Part shown: piece after piece, positions 42,277 through 49,759 of the stretch
How the letters are laid out: every line of letters starts with the position of its first letter
How positions within the stretch are numbered: position 1 is the first letter of the stretch
Origin: Streptomyces sp. NBC_01460
GTDB lineage: Bacteria; Actinomycetota; Actinomycetes; Streptomycetales; Streptomycetaceae
Length of the DNA stretch: 64,000 bases
NCBI RefSeq assembly: GCF_036227405.1
Contig: NZ_CP109473.1
Span: 7,068,001-7,132,000 of the forward strand
Direction: 5' to 3'
The notes under the pieces: model-generated
Databases searched by the model: none
What the model saw: only the letters and a program-made list of their open reading frames with translations
What the model was told of the DNA's origin: nothing
Position numbers and translations under genes: made by a program

Positions 42277-43452
42277 GTGCGCTTCCGCCACCCCGACGGC
42301 TCCACCGTCCACCTCGCGTACTGCACGAACGTGCACCCGGCCGAGACCCTCGAAGGGGTGCGGGCCCAGCTGCGTGACCACTGCGAGCCGGTACGCAGAC
42401 GGCTCGGACGGGACCGGCTGGGCATCGGTCTCTGGCTCGCCAGGGACGCCGCCCGCGTCCTGATCAACGACCCCGCGGCGCTGCGCGCCCTGCGCGGCGA
42501 GCTCGACCACCGGGGCCTCGAGGTGGTCACCCTCAACGGCTTCCCGTACGAGGGCTTCGGCGCCCAGGAGGTCAAGTACCGCGTCTACACACCGGACTGG
42601 ACCGACCCGGAACGCCTCGCCCACACCACCGACCTGGCCCGGCTGCTCGCGGCCCTGCTCCCCGACGACGTCCCCGACGGCACGATCTCGACCCTGCCGA
42701 TCGCCTGGCGCACCCCCTACGACACGGACCCCACGGCGGCCGTCACCGCGCAGAAGGCGCTCCGCACGCTGGCACAGCGGCTGGACGCCCTGGCCGAGCT
42801 CACGGGCAAGTCGATCAGGATCGGTCTGGAGCCCGAGCCGGGGTGCACGGTGGAGACCACCGCCGACGCGATCGGCCCCCTCACCGAGGTGGGCCACGAC
42901 CGGATCGGCATCTGCGTCGACACCTGCCACCTGGCCACGTCCTTCGAGGACCCCGACACCGCCCTCGACGCCCTGCGCGCGGCAGGTGTCACCGTCGCCA
43001 AGGCACAGCTCTCCGCGGCCCTGCACGCCGAGCACCCGCACCTGCCGGAGGTGCGCGCGGCACTGGGCGCCTTCGCCGAACCCCGCTTCCTGCACCAGAC
43101 ACGCACCCTCACCGCCGCCGGCCTCCGCGGGACCGACGACCTGGACGAGGCGGTCTCCGGCGGAGCGCTCCCGGACAGCACCCCGTGGCGCTCCCACTTC
43201 CACGTCCCGCTCCACGCGCCTCCCGCGCCTCCGCTCACCTCCACGCTCCCGGTGCTGCAGTCGGTGCTGGCCCGGCTCGTCGGCGGGCCGGTGCCCCTGA
43301 CCCGGCACCTGGAGGTCGAGACGTACACCTGGCAGGCGCTCCCCGCCGCACTGCGGCCCCGCACCCGCACGCAACTCGCGGACGGCATCGCCGCCGAGCT
43401 CACCCTCGCCCGCGACCTCCTCGCCGACCTCGGACTGAAGGAGCTCCCATGA
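42277..43452 (+). CDS. eboE: Metabolite traffic protein EboE
   Basis: 391-residue TIM-barrel protein of the EboE family. The signature opening VHLAYCTNVHPAETLEG is characteristic; VTLNGFPYEGFGAQEVKYRV, ISTLPIAWRTPYD, IRIGLEPEPGCTVETTADAI, DRIGICVDTCHLATSFEDP and VTVAKAQLSAALH follow, giving xylose-isomerase-like metal ligands (Glu, Asp, His). EboE is reported, as part of the ebo cluster, to help move a secondary metabolite precursor to the periplasm in cyanobacteria; its chemistry is not known. GTG 42277; the stop overlaps the eboF ATG. Confidence 0.92.
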   Translation: MRFRHPDGSTVHLAYCTNVHPAETLEGVRAQLRDHCEPVRRRLGRDRLGIGLWLARDAARVLINDPAALRALRGELDHRGLEVVTLNGFPYEGFGAQEVKYRVYTPDWTDPERLAHTTDLARLLAALLPDDVPDGTISTLPIAWRTPYDTDPTAAVTAQKALRTLAQRLDALAELTGKSIRIGLEPEPGCTVETTADAIGPLTEVGHDRIGICVDTCHLATSFEDPDTALDALRAAGVTVAKAQLSAALHAEHPHLPEVRAALGAFAEPRFLHQTRTLTAAGLRGTDDLDEAVSGGALPDSTPWRSHFHVPLHAPPAPPLTSTLPVLQSVLARLVGGPVPLTRHLEVETYTWQALPAALRPRTRTQLADGIAAELTLARDLLADLGLKELP

Positions 43453-44840
43453 CCACACCTGGCACCGGCCCCACCCCGCTCCTCGTCCTCGACGTCGTGG
43501 GCCTCACCCCGCAGCTGCTCCGGCACATGCCGAACCTCCGCGCCATGGCCGCGACGGGCGCACAGGCCCCTCTGTCCACGGTCCTGCCGGCGGTGACGTG
43601 TGCCGCCCAGTCGACGTTCCTGACCGGCACGACCCCCGCCGAGCACGGCATCGTCGCCAACGGCTGGTACTTCCGTGAGCTCGGGGACGTCCTGCTGTGG
43701 CGTCAGCACAACGGGCTCGTCGAGGGCGACAAGCTCTGGGACGCCGCACGGCGCGCCCACCCCGGCTACACGGTGGCCAACGTCTGCTGGTGGTACGCGA
43801 TGGGCGCCGACACCGACTGGACCGTCACCCCCCGCCCCGTCTACTACGCCGACGGCCGCAAGGAACCCGACTGCTACACCCGGCCGCCCGCCCTGCACGA
43901 CGAACTGACCGAGAAGCTGGGCACCTTCCCCCTCTTCCACTTCTGGGGTCCCGGCGCCGATCTCGTCTCCTCACAGTGGATCATCGACGCCACCCGGCAC
44001 ATCATGGCCACCCGCACCCCCGACCTGGCCCTGTGCTACCTGCCCCACCTCGACTACGACCTCCAGCGCTTCGGCCCCGACGACCCCCGCTCGCACCGGG
44101 CGGCGGCGGACCTCGACCGCGCCATGGGCCCGCTGCTCGACGACGCCAAGACCCAGGGCCGCACCGTCGTCGCCCTCTCCGAGTACGGCATCACCCGCGT
44201 CGAGCGGCCCGTCGACATCAACCGCGCCCTGCGCCGGGCCGGGCTGCTGGAGGTCCACACCCAGGACGGCATGGAGTACCTCGACCCGATGGCCTCACGG
44301 GCCTTCGCCGTCGCCGACCACCAGCTCGCCCACATCTACGTGCGGCGTCCCGAGGACCTCGAAGCCACCCGGGCGGCCCTCGCGGACCTGCCCGGCATCG
44401 AACAGCTCCTGGACGACGAGGGCAAGAAGGCCCACCACCTGGACCATCCCCGCTCCGGAGAGCTCGTCGCCGTCGCGGAGAAGGACGCCTGGTTCACGTA
44501 CTACTACTGGCTCGACGACGACCGGGCACCCGACTTCGCCCAGCTCGTCGAGATCCACCGCAAACCGGGCTACGACCCCGTCGAACTCTTCATGGACCCC
44601 CAGGACCCCTACGTACGGGTCAAGGCGGTCTCCGCGGTCGCGCGCAAGAAGCTCGGGATGCGCTACCGCATGGCCGTCGTCCCCCTGGACCCCTCGCCCA
44701 TCCGCGGCAGCCACGGCCGGCTCCCCACGGACGACGACGAAGGTCCGCTCATCCTCTGCTCCACCCCCCAGGCGTTCGGCGGCCGAGTCCGGGCCACCGA
44801 AGTGAAGTCCCTGCTCCTCCAGCTCGCCGGACTGCGCTGA
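43449..44840 (+). CDS. eboF: Nucleotide pyrophosphatase/phosphodiesterase-like protein, EboF-type
   Basis: 463-residue alkaline-phosphatase-superfamily phosphodiesterase. LLVLDVVGLTPQLLRHMPNL carries the first metal Asp; STVLPAVTCAAQSTFLTGTT contains the Thr/Ser nucleophile; GIVANGWYFRELGDVLLWRQ; ALCYLPHLDYDLQRFGPD (Asp/His pair); VVALSEYGITRVERPVDI, where most relatives have S-D-H-G, so the metal pair is altered to E-Y; VADHQLAHIYV supplies another His. No signal peptide was found, so it is cytosolic unless exported otherwise. Last gene with an overlap in the operon; a Tat-exported TIM barrel gene follows after 43 bp. Could split a nucleotide-, lipid- or prenyl-phosphate bond. Confidence 0.88.
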   Translation: MTTPGTGPTPLLVLDVVGLTPQLLRHMPNLRAMAATGAQAPLSTVLPAVTCAAQSTFLTGTTPAEHGIVANGWYFRELGDVLLWRQHNGLVEGDKLWDAARRAHPGYTVANVCWWYAMGADTDWTVTPRPVYYADGRKEPDCYTRPPALHDELTEKLGTFPLFHFWGPGADLVSSQWIIDATRHIMATRTPDLALCYLPHLDYDLQRFGPDDPRSHRAAADLDRAMGPLLDDAKTQGRTVVALSEYGITRVERPVDINRALRRAGLLEVHTQDGMEYLDPMASRAFAVADHQLAHIYVRRPEDLEATRAALADLPGIEQLLDDEGKKAHHLDHPRSGELVAVAEKDAWFTYYYWLDDDRAPDFAQLVEIHRKPGYDPVELFMDPQDPYVRVKAVSAVARKKLGMRYRMAVVPLDPSPIRGSHGRLPTDDDEGPLILCSTPQAFGGRVRATEVKSLLLQLAGLR

Positions 44841-44883
44841 CAGTCCGCCCGCACCCGCACCCCGCACACCCACAGGGAGATTT

Positions 44884-45960
44884 GTGATCATGAGCCGCAC
44901 TCCGAAGGACCCCGAGCTCGCCCGCAGACTGAGCCGCCGCAACGTCCTGGGCGTCGCCGCGGGAGCCACGGCCGCGACCCTCCTCAGCGGTGCCGCCGCC
45001 CAGGCGACGGGCCCGCAGGCAGGCCGGGGACACGACCGCGGTAAGGGCCACGGCCACGGCAAGGGACGCCCCGTCCTGCCGCCCGGCCGCCTCGGAATCC
45101 AGCTCTACAGCCTGCGCGACAAGGTCTCCACCCTCGGCTTCGCCCCCGTCTTCGCCGAACTGGAGGAGTACGGGTACGACGAGATCGAGTTCGCCGGGTA
45201 CACCCAGGGTTCCGCCGGGGCCATCACCCTGGCCCAGCTCAAGAAGCTGGCCAAGGACCACGGTCTCAACCCCATCGGCAGTCACGTCGGCTACTACGAC
45301 GACAACAACCCGGGTGCGTACACCTTCGCGCAGAACCTCACCAAGGTCCTCGACGAGGCGGAGGCCCTCGGCCTCAAGCACATCGGCACCGCCTCCGGCC
45401 CCTTCCGCTACGGCTCCACCGTGGACGGCTGGAAGCGGGCGGCGGAGGACTTCAACACGTACGGTGCCGCCGCCCGGGCGCGCGGCATGAAGTTCTACCA
45501 GCACAACCACGCGGAGGAGTTCTCCTTCGCCACCGACAAGCCGAAGGTGCGGCTCTACGACGTCCTGCTCGCCGAGACCGACCCCGACCTGGTCTACCTG
45601 GAGATGGACATCTACTGGGCGTTCTGCGCCCAGTTCCGCTTCGGCAAGCGGGTGGACGGCACACCCGCGCCCTTCAACCCCATCGACTACGTGCTCAAGC
45701 AGCCCGACCGCTACCCGCTCTTCCACGTCAAGGACGGGACCCGGAACGACTCCGCCGTCGACGGCTACGACATGACGGACGTCGGCGACGGCGACATCGA
45801 CTACAAGAACTTCCTGAGCCGGGTCACCGCCCGTACCCACCGGGGCCGCACGTACCACCACTGGCAGACCGAGCACGACAACCCGGTCGAGTCCTTCGCC
45901 TTCGCCCGCAAGTCCAGCGAGCACCTGCACGCGCTCCGCGAGAGCCGCTGCGGGGACTGA
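44884..45960 (+). CDS. Tat-exported sugar phosphate isomerase/epimerase-like TIM-barrel protein
   Basis: 358 residues. N-terminal twin-arginine signal LSRRNVLGVAAGATAATLLS (SRRNVL; residues 16-37), then a His/Gly/Lys linker (GRGHDRGKGHGHGKGR) and a xylose-isomerase-like barrel: LGIQLYSLRDKV, YDEIEFAGYTQGSAGA, MKFYQHNHAEEFSF, VYLEMDIYWAFCA, LFHVKDGT, HHWQTEHDNPVESF. Metal ligands are retained, which fits export as a folded, metal-loaded enzyme. GTG 44884 (GGGAG 4 nt upstream) or ATG 44890. Relatives occur with ThuA/DUF1080 proteins in 3-keto-glycoside systems. It follows eboF by 43 bp, so it is probably read from the same transcript. Confidence 0.88.
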   Translation: MIMSRTPKDPELARRLSRRNVLGVAAGATAATLLSGAAAQATGPQAGRGHDRGKGHGHGKGRPVLPPGRLGIQLYSLRDKVSTLGFAPVFAELEEYGYDEIEFAGYTQGSAGAITLAQLKKLAKDHGLNPIGSHVGYYDDNNPGAYTFAQNLTKVLDEAEALGLKHIGTASGPFRYGSTVDGWKRAAEDFNTYGAAARARGMKFYQHNHAEEFSFATDKPKVRLYDVLLAETDPDLVYLEMDIYWAFCAQFRFGKRVDGTPAPFNPIDYVLKQPDRYPLFHVKDGTRNDSAVDGYDMTDVGDGDIDYKNFLSRVTARTHRGRTYHHWQTEHDNPVESFAFARKSSEHLHALRESRCGD

Positions 45961-45979
45961 CACCCGACGGGGCACACGT

Positions 45980-46013
45980 GTGGGGCCCGGTTCCGGCAAG
46001 CCCCGGGCCCCAC
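45980..46013. terminator. Terminator between TIM-barrel gene and DUF2254 gene
   Basis: Arms GTGGGGCCCGG (45980-45990) and CCGGGCCCCAC (46003-46013), 12-nt loop, centred between convergent stops at 45960 and 46035. Marks the end of the ebo-like operon. Confidence 0.8.
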
Positions 46014-46034
46014 GCAGGGACACGCCGGCGCAGG

Positions 46035-47339
46035 TCAGCCGATCCCCTGGCGGTCCGGGCGCAGGGCGAACGCCCGCCCGGCCGCCTCGGGCACCGTTCG
46101 CTCCACGGCCTCCACCAGGAGTGCGCGGTGCCTGAGCAACGGCGTCCTGCGCTCCCCGGCCGCGAGCAGCAGCAGATCGTCGAACGCCGCCAGCAGCCTC
46201 CGCGTGACCTGCGGGCTCCTGGCCGCGCACCCCCGGATCTCCTCGAACGCCAGATCCACGAGATCCGTCCACCCCGGCACCTCCTGGACGAGGCGCAGAT
46301 CGCCCCGCCTGTCGCGATGGTGCAGAGGGGCCAGCGGCAGACGTACGGCCACCGAGAGGAGTTGCACGAGCCGGTCCAGGCACTGCACCGCGGTGGTCGG
46401 ATCGTTCACGGAGGGCGACAGGGCCCGCAGCGCGATGTCCGACAGCTGACGCAGGCCGAAGGCCGGATCCTGGTGCAAGGTGCGCTCGACACCGACGAGA
46501 GCCGTGCGGCTCAGCGCACGCGGCGGCGGCGCGGCTCCGCCGTACACGGTCAGGACCGGTGTGCCCGGCACCAGGAAGTCCCCGATCCGGGGCACCAGCC
46601 GCAGGACGACCCCCTGCCGTTCCGCGGCCCGCACCAGCCGTGCCACCCTCACGCTCCGCAGCACCCCCGCCCGCCCCCGGTGCTCGACGTGCGCCGTCCC
46701 GGGCATCGGCGGCAGCGCCGCCTCCGCCGGGTCCCCGGGCTGCTGCTCCATCGCCCGCAGCGACTCGCGGGCGATGTGGTCCAGGACGGGCCCGACCTGC
46801 ATGAGCCGCAGGGTGGACGAGACGTACGCGACGAACAGGAGGAGGCTCAGGCCGACCAGTCCCAGGGTCAGCAGGCTCTGCAGCAGCGGCGCCGACGTCA
46901 CCCGCCGGGGATCCGGATCGGTCCCGCCCTCGTACGAGGTCAGCACCAGCAGGGAGAACGCGAAGGTCGCGAGGAACACCGTCAGCGTCAGCCTGCTGAT
47001 CCTGCTGCGCACGAAGATCCGGACCACGCGCGGGGTGAGCTGCCCGCTCGCCATCTGGACCGCGACCAGCGAGATGCTGAACACGACACCGATGAAGGTC
47101 ATCATCGCCGCACTGACCGTGGTGACGACCGTCCGCGCGTCGCCGGTGAAGGCGAGGAGGTCCGCCAGCTCCGCGTAAGCCCCTTCCTCCTGGAGGTGGG
47201 CGACGATCCTGGTGTCGAGCTCCGAGAGGACCCACCACAGGACGAAGCTGCCCACGAGCCCCACGGCCGGCGCGAGCCAGAAGGTGTCGCGCAACTTCTC
47301 CCGCAGCTGCCGGCCGGTCCGCCCGCTCTTCCCACTCAT
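46035..47339 (-). CDS. DUF2254 membrane protein
   Basis: 434-residue membrane protein of the DUF2254 family (function unknown). Four hydrophobic segments in the N-terminal half (FWLAPAVGLVGSFVLWWVLS, VSAAMMTFIGVVFSISLVAV, LTLTVFLATFAFSLLVLTSY, SLLTLGLVGLSLLLFVAYVS), then a soluble C-terminal half with ALSPSVNDPTTAVQCLDRL, the family hallmark. ATG 47339 (MSGKSGRTGRQLREKL) is chosen because homology begins there. Convergent with the exported TIM-barrel gene. Confidence 0.88.
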   Translation of the reverse strand: MSGKSGRTGRQLREKLRDTFWLAPAVGLVGSFVLWWVLSELDTRIVAHLQEEGAYAELADLLAFTGDARTVVTTVSAAMMTFIGVVFSISLVAVQMASGQLTPRVVRIFVRSRISRLTLTVFLATFAFSLLVLTSYEGGTDPDPRRVTSAPLLQSLLTLGLVGLSLLLFVAYVSSTLRLMQVGPVLDHIARESLRAMEQQPGDPAEAALPPMPGTAHVEHRGRAGVLRSVRVARLVRAAERQGVVLRLVPRIGDFLVPGTPVLTVYGGAAPPPRALSRTALVGVERTLHQDPAFGLRQLSDIALRALSPSVNDPTTAVQCLDRLVQLLSVAVRLPLAPLHHRDRRGDLRLVQEVPGWTDLVDLAFEEIRGCAARSPQVTRRLLAAFDDLLLLAAGERRTPLLRHRALLVEAVERTVPEAAGRAFALRPDRQGIG

Positions 47340-47444
47340 GACGGCGAAGGTAGCCCGGAACGACACCGCGTACGCGTCACGCCACGGAACGTGAGAATTC
47401 CCCCTCGGTGGGCGGCCGCACCGCACTGACCATCGAAAACGCAG

Positions 47445-47474
47445 GTGAGAGGCGCCCCAAACCCCTGGTATTGT
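47445..47474 (+). promoter_or_regulatory. Possible promoter of the tRNA gene
   Basis: GTGAGA (47445-47450) and TATTGT (47469-47474) are 18 bp apart, with the -10-like hexamer 45 bp before the tRNA. This is the AT-richest stretch of the 179-bp gap. The -35 match is weak. Confidence 0.25.
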
Positions 47475-47518
47475 TTTCTTTGTCGCCACGGGGAACACCC
47501 CGGGACGACAGACACCTT

Positions 47519-47606
47519 GTCCGGGTGGCGGAATGGCAGACGCGCTAGCTTGAGGTGCTAGTGCCCTTTATCGGGCGTGGGGGTTCAAGTCCCCCCTCGG
47601 ACACCA
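47519..47606 (+). tRNA. tRNA-Leu (anticodon GAG)
   Basis: 88-nt class II tRNA including an encoded CCA. The acceptor arms GTCCGGG and CTCGGAC pair with one G-T; anticodon stem CTAGC/GCTAG encloses loop TTGAGGT, so the anticodon is GAG (47552-47554), reading CUC and CUU. Long variable arm TGCCC-TTTAT-CGGGCG as in tRNA-Leu. T arm GGGGG-TTCAAGT-CCCCC. CCA at 47604-47606 is genomically encoded. Followed after 7 bp by a strong terminator. Confidence 0.95.
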
Positions 47607-47613
47607 TGTATGA

Positions 47614-47644
47614 CGAAGAACCCCAGCTCTGCTGGGGTTCTTCG
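47614..47644 (+). terminator. Terminator of the tRNA-Leu gene
   Basis: Perfect 14-bp stem CGAAGAACCCCAGC / GCTGGGGTTCTTCG with loop TCT, starting 7 nt after the CCA end. Confidence 0.88.
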
Positions 47645-47671
47645 CGTTGTAGGGGGCTGTTCACGGTGCTC

Positions 47672-47722
47672 TCGTGACCCACGCGGTCCGCCCTCCGGGG
47701 GCTCGCACCGCGTGGGTCACGA
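47672..47722. terminator. Terminator overlapping the end of the secreted four-module protein
   Basis: Perfect 16-bp arms TCGTGACCCACGCGGT (47672-47687) and ACCGCGTGGGTCACGA (47707-47722) with a 19-nt loop. The right arm includes the stop of the minus-strand gene, and the site faces the tRNA transcript from the other side. Confidence 0.75.
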
Positions 47723-49474
47723 CGTGGGTGTCGTGCACTTCGTCGTGGTTCCGTCGCTCAGGCACGCCCGCACCCAGCGGCCGTCCGTCGCCTTCAGCTT
47801 GTCGGCGTCGGCGACCTTCGCGTACGTCCCGCCGGACTGCTTGTCCTCCAGCCACACCGTGACGCCCGCCGTGTCCGAGTGGGCCCAGGCGTAGTGGTCG
47901 GTCACGGACCAGTCGGGGCGGCCGCCTGACAGGGTGACGCGGGCGCCGCTCGGCAGGGTCGCCGCCGCCCACTCCGTCGCCTTGGACGACCAGGTGGTGA
48001 CAGCGCCCGGGGAGATCCCCTCACACGTCTGACCCGGGGCGCACAGGCCGACCGGGCCCTGGACGGACGTCTTGTCGATGTTGTTCCCCTGCTGGGTGGC
48101 GAACGCCCACTTCTTGCCGTCCACCACCAGTCCGGCTATCTCGTCCCCGGACAGCGGGTCCAGCGCGACCATCTTCGTCGTGCCCGAGGCGGTCAGCCGG
48201 CCGCCGGGCAGTGGCACGGGGCGGGCGGTCCGGGAGTCGGCGCCGCTCGACGCGTGCTTCATGAGCGTGGCCGAGACGTCGTCGCGGCCCGGCGGGAGTT
48301 CCGCCTCGCCCCAGTAGTACATGTGGTACGGGTCCCAGGCCGGACGGCCCTGGTAGATCTTGAACCGGCCCCCCAGGTAGATGTTGGCGTCCTCCACCAC
48401 ATCACCCTCGTAGTTCGGCATCCACTCGGTGACGCTCGCCGGGTCGATCCCCGTGCAGGGAAGCGTGCTGCAGGGGGCCCCGGGCGGGGTCGTCGCCATG
48501 AAGTCCCCGTCCCTGGTGCACTCCGTGCCCGTCGCGTCGCTGACGCAGGCCCGCAGTTCCGGCAGCCAGGAGAACGCCCGGGTGGAGCCCGTCGCCGTGC
48601 GGGAGGCGCCGTCACGCGGGAGCGCGGAGTACACCTGGCCCCAGCGGCCCTCGCCCTGCCACGCCTCCAGCCAGAAGCGCCCGCCCGAGGGCAGCTCGCC
48701 CTCCGCCCAGCCCAGATAGCTGCCCTGCTTCAGGCGTCCGGCCACCTGCTGCACGGACGCGCCCGACGGCAGTTCGACCCGGTCGTACGCGGAGCGCTCC
48801 ACGTATGACCAGTCGGACTGCCGGACCGCCACCGGGTCGGCGATCTCGGCGCACCAGCCCTCGCACGGCCCCAGCGGGACGACCTCGGCCGCGTACTGGT
48901 TGAGGCACCCCCGCTCGCTGCCGTCGGTGACGCAGGCGCTGTTGGCGTACGTGCCCTGGGGGACCGAGGTCGAGTACACGAACATGCCGGTGGTGCCGGT
49001 GGTGGCGCGGTACGAACGCGGGTGCTGCAGGGTCGTGATGATGTTGATGCCGTCGCCCCAGTTGTCCTCGGTGCGCAGCCACAGCCGGCCGTTCTGCACC
49101 CCGGTGCCGAAGCGCACCTCGGCCCAGGTGTAGGTACGGCCGCCGGAGGCGTCCCAGGCCGGCTTGCCGGTGTACTGGATGATCGTGGTCCCCGAGGCGA
49201 GGGTCGTCTGCTTCAGGACCTTCGGCGCCCCGCCGGACTGCCACCCGGTCACCTGACCCGGATCCGCTCCCTCGCAGGGGAGTTGGGGACAGGGCGCCGC
49301 CTGCGCGGCGGCGGGCGCGGCCTGGGCCGTGGGCGCCGTCAGCAGGGCGGCGCCCACGGCGGCCGCGGCCAGGACGGCGCAGCGGGACCACCACCGCCGT
49401 ACCGCCGTTACCGCCCGGCGCTCGTCCCCGTGTCCGCGCCCGCGCGCCGCGTCTCTGGCTGCCCCGCCGTCCAT
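47717..49474 (-). CDS. Secreted protein with four related cysteine-bearing modules
   Basis: 585 residues, no family recognised. Signal peptide around 25-52 (WWSRCAVLAAAAVGAALLTA). Four related modules: about 61-195, 202-330, 333-465 and 476-585. Each opens with a paired-Cys motif (PCPQLPCEGADP, PCEGWCAEIADP, PCSTLPCTGIDP, LCAPGQTCEGISP) followed by V-T-x-W. A middle G-R-P-x-W / L-P-S-G stretch follows, and the module ends with AC-(V/L)-(T/S)-D-G-x-C in modules 1, 2 and 4. Module 3 ends GLVVDGKKWAF and lacks the second Cys pair. This suggests two disulfides per module and an extracellular binding or structural role. ATG 49474 has GGAGG 5 nt upstream. Looks like a Streptomyces-specific repeat protein; function not assigned. 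Confidence 0.8.
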   Translation of the reverse strand: MDGGAARDAARGRGHGDERRAVTAVRRWWSRCAVLAAAAVGAALLTAPTAQAAPAAAQAAPCPQLPCEGADPGQVTGWQSGGAPKVLKQTTLASGTTIIQYTGKPAWDASGGRTYTWAEVRFGTGVQNGRLWLRTEDNWGDGINIITTLQHPRSYRATTGTTGMFVYSTSVPQGTYANSACVTDGSERGCLNQYAAEVVPLGPCEGWCAEIADPVAVRQSDWSYVERSAYDRVELPSGASVQQVAGRLKQGSYLGWAEGELPSGGRFWLEAWQGEGRWGQVYSALPRDGASRTATGSTRAFSWLPELRACVSDATGTECTRDGDFMATTPPGAPCSTLPCTGIDPASVTEWMPNYEGDVVEDANIYLGGRFKIYQGRPAWDPYHMYYWGEAELPPGRDDVSATLMKHASSGADSRTARPVPLPGGRLTASGTTKMVALDPLSGDEIAGLVVDGKKWAFATQQGNNIDKTSVQGPVGLCAPGQTCEGISPGAVTTWSSKATEWAAATLPSGARVTLSGGRPDWSVTDHYAWAHSDTAGVTVWLEDKQSGGTYAKVADADKLKATDGRWVRACLSDGTTTKCTTPTS

Positions 49475-49668
49475 CGCACCTCCAGTGCGTCGTGTCACCA
49501 CCGTGCCGGGCCGGATGGGCCCGGGGCGATGGAACCGGCGTCACCTCTCCGGATCGTCTCGGCGCTGTCTCGGCGCACGGATTACGGCCAGCCGCAGGGG
49601 GAGCGGGCAGAGGGAGCGGTGCATCACAATCCGGCCTCGGGCATCGCTCAGGGGGTTGATTTCCGCCA

Positions 49669-49682
49669 TGTAATCGATTCCA
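49669..49682. promoter_or_regulatory. Operator repeat TGTAATCGATTCCA, copy 1
   Basis: The core AATCGATT has the central CG of LacI-family operators. An identical 14-bp copy begins 22 bp downstream, about two helical turns, on the same DNA face. Both are upstream of the LacI gene of the ribose operon. Confidence 0.65.
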
Positions 49683-49690
49683 ATCATCCG

Positions 49691-49704
49691 TGTAATCGAT
49701 TCCA
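49691..49704. promoter_or_regulatory. Operator repeat TGTAATCGATTCCA, copy 2
   Basis: Identical to copy 1 at 49669-49682 and 56 bp upstream of the LacI start. The two copies could give cooperative repression by the ribose regulator. Confidence 0.65.
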
Positions 49705-49759
49705 CGGCCCGTTCCGATGGTTTCGAGGCTCACGGAAACCACAAGGAGGTGGTCCGGAA

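Noticed and set aside
41029..43458. About 800-codon minus-strand open frame over eboB and eboE
   Set aside because: Same GC-driven shadow; the plus-strand genes have metal motifs and coupled starts.
47519..47606. Integration site at tRNA-Leu
   Set aside because: No second copy of the tRNA 3' end and no integrase or excisionase gene nearby; the next gene is a secreted repeat protein.
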